Positions 60,338 through 64,000 of a stretch of 64,000 bases of DNA are shown here, piece after piece; within the stretch, counting starts at the first letter, position 1, and every line of letters starts with the position of its first letter. The stretch is from Eopsaltria australis. Its lineage: Eukaryota; Chordata; Aves; Passeriformes; Petroicidae. The notes beneath the pieces were generated by a model. The model did not search any database. It was not told where the DNA came from and saw nothing but the letters and a program-made list of their open reading frames with translations. Both the position numbers and the translations under genes were made by a program. The stretch covers positions 124,001 to 188,000 of the forward strand of contig JAVTVJ010001160.1 of NCBI GenBank assembly GCA_034509425.1, written 5' to 3'.

Positions 60338-61612
60338 TGTAGTGGTTTTAGTTTGCCTATTCAGGTTTGTGGCAAAATGCTAGCACACTTACTTAAATTT
60401 ACTTGATTGCTTGTTGTGAGATGAGGATTAGGAGTAGGCAAAGCAGGCTCAAACTTTATAAAGTACAAAGAAGTTTTATTAATATACTTAAGACAAAGGG
60501 AAAAGGAAAAAAAAACTAAGAAAAACCAGAACAAACTCTTCAGACCACCCCTCCTTCCCCCACCTCTCCATTTCATTCTCTCTGACAACATACAAAAGAC
60601 AACACTTCGACCTCCAGTCAGTTTACCACCTCAGAAACAGCTCTTGTTCCAGTTCATTTAGGGAGAGAAGTTTCTTTTGCTTACACCATGGATTTCCTGT
60701 AAGAAAAATACAGGTTTTATGGGTCTTCTGCCTCACCATTAACCGCCGCCCGGAGCAAAGTCCAGCTTAATGGTGGATCTCTCCCACACCAGTAGCCTTC
60801 TCACAGCAACTTGGGTGGGTTATGAACAGTTCACAGGGTACTTGTTTTAAGGATGCACAGTTCAATTGCAGCAACAAAGAAAATCCCTTCTTCTGTGCTT
60901 AGCAACACAGGTTCTCCTGACAACTCAGGTTCTCTAGCATTCTCCCCGGGACCAGGGCTCTGGGTCACAGCCTCTCCTCTCTCGGTTCTAGTTTCTCATC
61001 AGGCTGTACTTTTTCAACACTTACTTGTCTGTACTTAGGTATTTCAGTTCATTGGCTGCAATAAGAACCTCACATCCCCCGTTGGACTACATCTTCATAT
61101 ATTACAGGAAATTATTAGCTCAGTCCCCAACCATGGTTCTCCAAAAGAGTTTTCAGCTTCACTCTTGAAGCACTTCCCATGCACCTCTTTGTAAGTATCA
61201 GTTCTGCTTTCTTCACTGACTGTAAAGTCTCTACGCTGCACCATGTCGATGTCTTCACTCGTTCCTCTCTCTGCGAGGAAGGATGGGTGTCTGTAAGTTT
61301 AGTCCAGGCATGGAGAGAGTTAATCTCTCTCTCTCTCTCTCTCCGGCGTATGTGAATAGGGCCTTAGCAGAGGAAGAGGAGCTGCTCCTCTCTACACAGC
61401 AGCAGCAGGTCCAAAGAGGAAGAGCTTCAGAGAGTCTCTGCTTATATATGGTTTTTTCCTCAAAGGCGGATCAACTTTTTAATTGGTTCACTTACATATC
61501 AATCCTTAAAACTACCTGATTATTAGCTCTCTCTCCCAGGAAGGAAGTTATATTCCTTCCTGCAACATAAATCACTTCCTCGATTTTGACCCCTCCGGCC
61601 TAACCCAGGACA
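60338..61612 (-). mobile_element. Solo LTR, family 2, copy E (internally deleted, antisense)
   Basis: On the + strand it begins TGTAGTGG and ends CCCAGGACA, with a perfect 5-bp TSD AAAGG (60333-60337 and 61613-61617). In the minus direction it keeps TATATAAG (complement of 61441-61448), the acceptor CTTACAG and AATAAA (complement of 60475-60480). About 345 bp is missing between the donor region and the (GA)n tract, and the donor GT is replaced (GCTAAGG instead of GGTAAGG). Confidence 0.9.
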
Positions 61613-61839
61613 AAAGGTCAAATCTACTATGCCTGTGGGATGGAAAGGCATTCCTAGAAACACATTTCTGTAGCAGTGTCCTTGCAGTCTGTATGATTTC
61701 CTGGCTGAATTCTGTTTTAGGGCTTTATGCTTCATGTGCTAAATTCTTTTTCATGGTAAAGTAAAGCACTTGAAGTGATTTGATATTAAATATTTAAAAT
61801 TAAATGTGCAAATAGTCTGACTTATTAGTATTAGGTACA

Positions 61840-61881
61840 TACTCAAAGTTGGACAAAGTTGGTGAACCCAAACCACTACAC
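61840..61881 (+). repeat. Possible remnant of a family 2 LTR 3' end
   Basis: GGTGAACCCAAACCACTACA matches the end of family 2 LTRs (GAACTCGAACCACTACA), and the preceding TTGGACAAA resembles TTGGCCAGAAA. Only about 40 bp is alignable, so it may be a stub left by deletion. Confidence 0.4.
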
Positions 61882-62057
61882 TTAAAAACACAAGTTCACT
61901 TTATTTTAGCTAATGTTAAGAAAGAGAAATTAATTTGGCAGTTCAATCCTGTCCCAAACACATATATTAGAGCGGAGTAAGTTATGGAAGTGCCTATGTT
62001 TTCATACATTATAGGGAAGTAGCTTAATCCATGGATTAAACAAATAACATATATTAA

Positions 62058-62348
62058 ATCACAGAATCAGCTGAGTTGGAAGGGACCCACAGGGATCATC
62101 AAGTCCAACTCCTGGCCTGCATAGGGCCATCCCCAAGAGTCACATCATGTGCCTGAGAGCATTGTCCAAATGCTCCCTGAGCTCTGTCAGGCTGGTGCTG
62201 TGACCACTTCCCTGGGGAGCCTGTTCCAGTGCCCAAACACCCTCTGGGTGAAGAACCTTTTTCTAATATCCAGCCAAAACCTCCCCTGACACAACTTCAG
62301 GCCCTTCCCTTGGGTCCTGTAACTGATCACCAGAGAGAACAGATCACC
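62058..62348 (-). mobile_element. CR1 LINE, truncated 3' end, antisense
   Basis: The + strand reads ATCACAGAATCA, then GTTGGAAGGGACCCACAGGG and ATCATCAAGTCCAACTCC. This is the exact complement of a typical CR1 3' UTR and its ATTCTGTG end. It continues through CTGGGTGAAGAACCTTTTTC to about 62348. It looks younger than the copy at 24839, and is 5'-truncated. Confidence 0.93.
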
Positions 62349-62984
62349 TATTAGGTTTTTAAATCCTAAAACTTTTGTTTTATGACTGGTTGCATCCCTT
62401 TATGAGAGTAGTGCAAAGATTCAGAATCATCTTAATATTCATTATTTATGCTGCACGCAAGGATGAATTAAAAATTTCAAATGTATTGCTCTACTTTCAA
62501 TACATGTCCAGATGTACTCATTTTATAATCTCATTTTTACTTAAAATTTTGACCTTATTCAGTATGCATTGTACTTGCCATCTGGTTCCAGGATATATTT
62601 CCTGTATAGTGTCAGATCCTGCTCTGGAGACAGAGTGATTAATTTTGGGGTGGTTATCATGATAGGTGTCAATAGCACTTGCCCACTGAGGGGCAGCAAC
62701 TACACAATCATGTAGTTTTCCTCATGTATGTGAATTAATCACATTTGCCAGAAGTTAATACATTTTGTGTTTGCTACATGCTGTCATTTAACTTGACTCT
62801 ACTCACTTCAAGTTACAGGAATTTCTCCTCAGAGCCAGACATCACTGTGATCTTGAGTTTCAAGGGTGTGACCACTTCAGATGTGGTGTTTCTTTTGGAG
62901 CCCCAGTCAGAAAACATTATCAAGTGCAGCTGGGCTGATGTGCAGTGGTGTAGAGATCAAGATTCCATGTCTGGGACTGCTAGA

Positions 62985-63030
62985 GCTGGGATCTGCAGGG
63001 TGCTTAGGCTGGGATCTGCAGGGTGCTTAG
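62985..63030. repeat. 23-bp unit in exact tandem duplicate
   Basis: The 23 bp from 62985 (GCTGGGATCTGC..., ending GCTTAG) are repeated exactly at 63008-63030. Only two copies are present; it could be a length polymorphism. Confidence 0.95.
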
Positions 63031-64000
63031 GCTCATATACCACTGAATACAGTCACAGAATCTCTCAAGATGATTCCTGATGTAGCCCAGCATTTGTGCA
63101 AACTTGCCTTCAGTTTCAGTACAGCCAGCAGATCAGGAACACAAACTTAGTGACCATCTTGGGGATGTTTAGATGCCATGTCCAGCATCCCACAGGGATT
63201 AAGGCAGAGGCAGGTACAGAGTACACTTCTCCATCATTCTGCTTTAAGTACAAGACTATCCTTGACCTGCTGATACTTCTTTGCAGAATACAGGAGGTGC
63301 AGTCAAACTCTAACCAGACTCATAATGAATGAAAGAGGTGCAAACTTGGAACGTTCATGAAAGAATGGCAGCAGATGTGCAGTGTAAGGTGAAAGACGAG
63401 ATAATGAGGACGGGAAACAGAAAAACATTAGTAGGGAGAAGGCCTTGGGGGATGTGGGAAAGGTGTGCCAAGATTCCCAAAACCTTTCGCTGTCTGTGAG
63501 ACATAGGATATATGTCATAATTGACGCTCCTCCTTTTCAGGATCCTTACTGAATCTCAGAAGGGCATATTTGCTTAATGCAGGGATCCTGCTGCAAAAAA
63601 ATAGTAACTTATGGTGTTATATGTCATGCTCTAATGTTCTTTTTTTCTTCGGCATCCCTCAGGCATTTTCCCCTGGGAGCAGCCTGGGCAGCAGCAGGGG
63701 GAGCACTGAGAGCACAGAACACTGTCCCAGCTCTGCTGTCCCTGGCTTGGCTGCCACAGCTGCTGGGGACTGCCATGGCAAAGATCGACCTGCTTATCCT
63801 AATTCCTAGAAGAGATTCAGGAGCAGTTTCCTGCTCTATTAGTTCTTAGTATAATGTCAAAATAGAATACTAGGTAAAAGAACTGTAATTTTTTACTTTT
63901 ATTTCACAGGGTAGGTACATGTCCTTTGGGCCAAGGAGAGTTAGAGGCACATCTCTGTTAGGATGATAGAAAATACTCACTTGTCTGACAAATTATTTCT

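Larger units (their letters stand above)
1..64000 (+). other. ANKS1B: ANKS1B gene body, internal part (introns with seven coding exons)
   Basis: All recognised coding sequence belongs to one + strand gene. Joined in order, the seven exons give an uninterrupted ankyrin-repeat protein plus linker that matches the N-terminal third of ANKS1B/AIDA-1 as I know it. Landmarks are the ankyrin block, the [10 protein letters not shown] segment, the TGELSKLLDEIKLCQEK segment and the YSFEDL motif. In the family, ANKS1B is a neuronal scaffold with N-terminal ankyrin repeats, two SAM domains and a C-terminal PTB domain. It is found at the postsynaptic density, and some isoforms enter the nucleus. The first coding exon lies before base 1 and the SAM/PTB exons lie after base 64000. 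The paralog ANKS1A is less likely because its ankyrin and linker wording differs. Confidence 0.93.
43070..64000 (+). other. ANKS1B: ANKS1B intron, at least 20.9 kb, LTR-rich; runs off the window
   Basis: No further ANKS1B exon was recognised after the GTAAGT donor. Contents: LTR 45084-45655, family 2 copies C (48643-50253), D (56545-58129) and E (60338-61612), LTR 51603-51939, CR1 tail 62058-62348, a 23-bp tandem duplication at 62985-63030 and a poly(T) run near 43630-43659. The stretches 43660-45083, 45656-48642, 51940-56544, 58130-60337 and 62349-64000 show no other identifiable feature. Confidence 0.85.

Noticed and set aside
1..64000. CRISPR arrays, operons, riboswitches or other prokaryotic systems
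   Set aside because: The window is eukaryotic nuclear DNA; no regularly spaced repeats or dense coding were found.

Overview
This window is vertebrate nuclear DNA, most likely from a songbird (passerine). It has AT-rich long introns, small exons with consensus GT/AG sites, CR1 LINE tails, a tRNA-Ile/CR1 composite SINE of the passerine TguSINE1 kind, and many solo endogenous-retrovirus LTRs. There is no bacterial, organellar or CRISPR signal.

The only cellular gene recognised is on the + strand: seven internal exons of ANKS1B (ankyrin repeat and sterile alpha motif domain containing 1B, AIDA-1). They lie at 2514-2594, 6281-6437, 18252-18548, 27056-27131, 29286-29387, 39758-39868 and 42894-43069. 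All seven join in one open frame with compatible phases. The first five encode the N-terminal ankyrin-repeat block. The last two encode the start of the linker that leads to the SAM and PTB domains, which must lie beyond base 64000. The first coding exon and promoter lie before base 1.

The introns hold eleven solo LTRs, roughly 11.7 kb in all. Most are framed by a target-site duplication (TSD) that can be read directly. They are: family 1, about 0.9 kb (6881-7797, 19532-20426); family 2, about 1.6 kb (12512-14129, 35124-36697, 48643-50253, 56545-58129, and a shortened copy 60338-61612); one further LTR with a 5-bp TSD (15788-16483); and three LTRs of other types (34407-35025, 45084-45655, 51603-51939). 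No gag, pol or env coding sequence was recognised, so each looks like the product of LTR-LTR recombination. There are also two antisense CR1 tails, one SINE, a 211-bp (TTCC)n tract just after an ANKS1B splice donor and a (TCTCC)n tract.

The most interesting signal is in the family 2 LTR. Four full-length copies carry a consensus splice donor shortly after the TATA box and a strong splice acceptor about 1 kb later, still upstream of the poly(A) signal. The LTR therefore looks like a compact spliced transcription unit of its own. Three copies face the same way as ANKS1B. One lies upstream of an exon with an early in-frame Met, and an oppositely oriented pair in the last intron could form long intronic double-stranded RNA.
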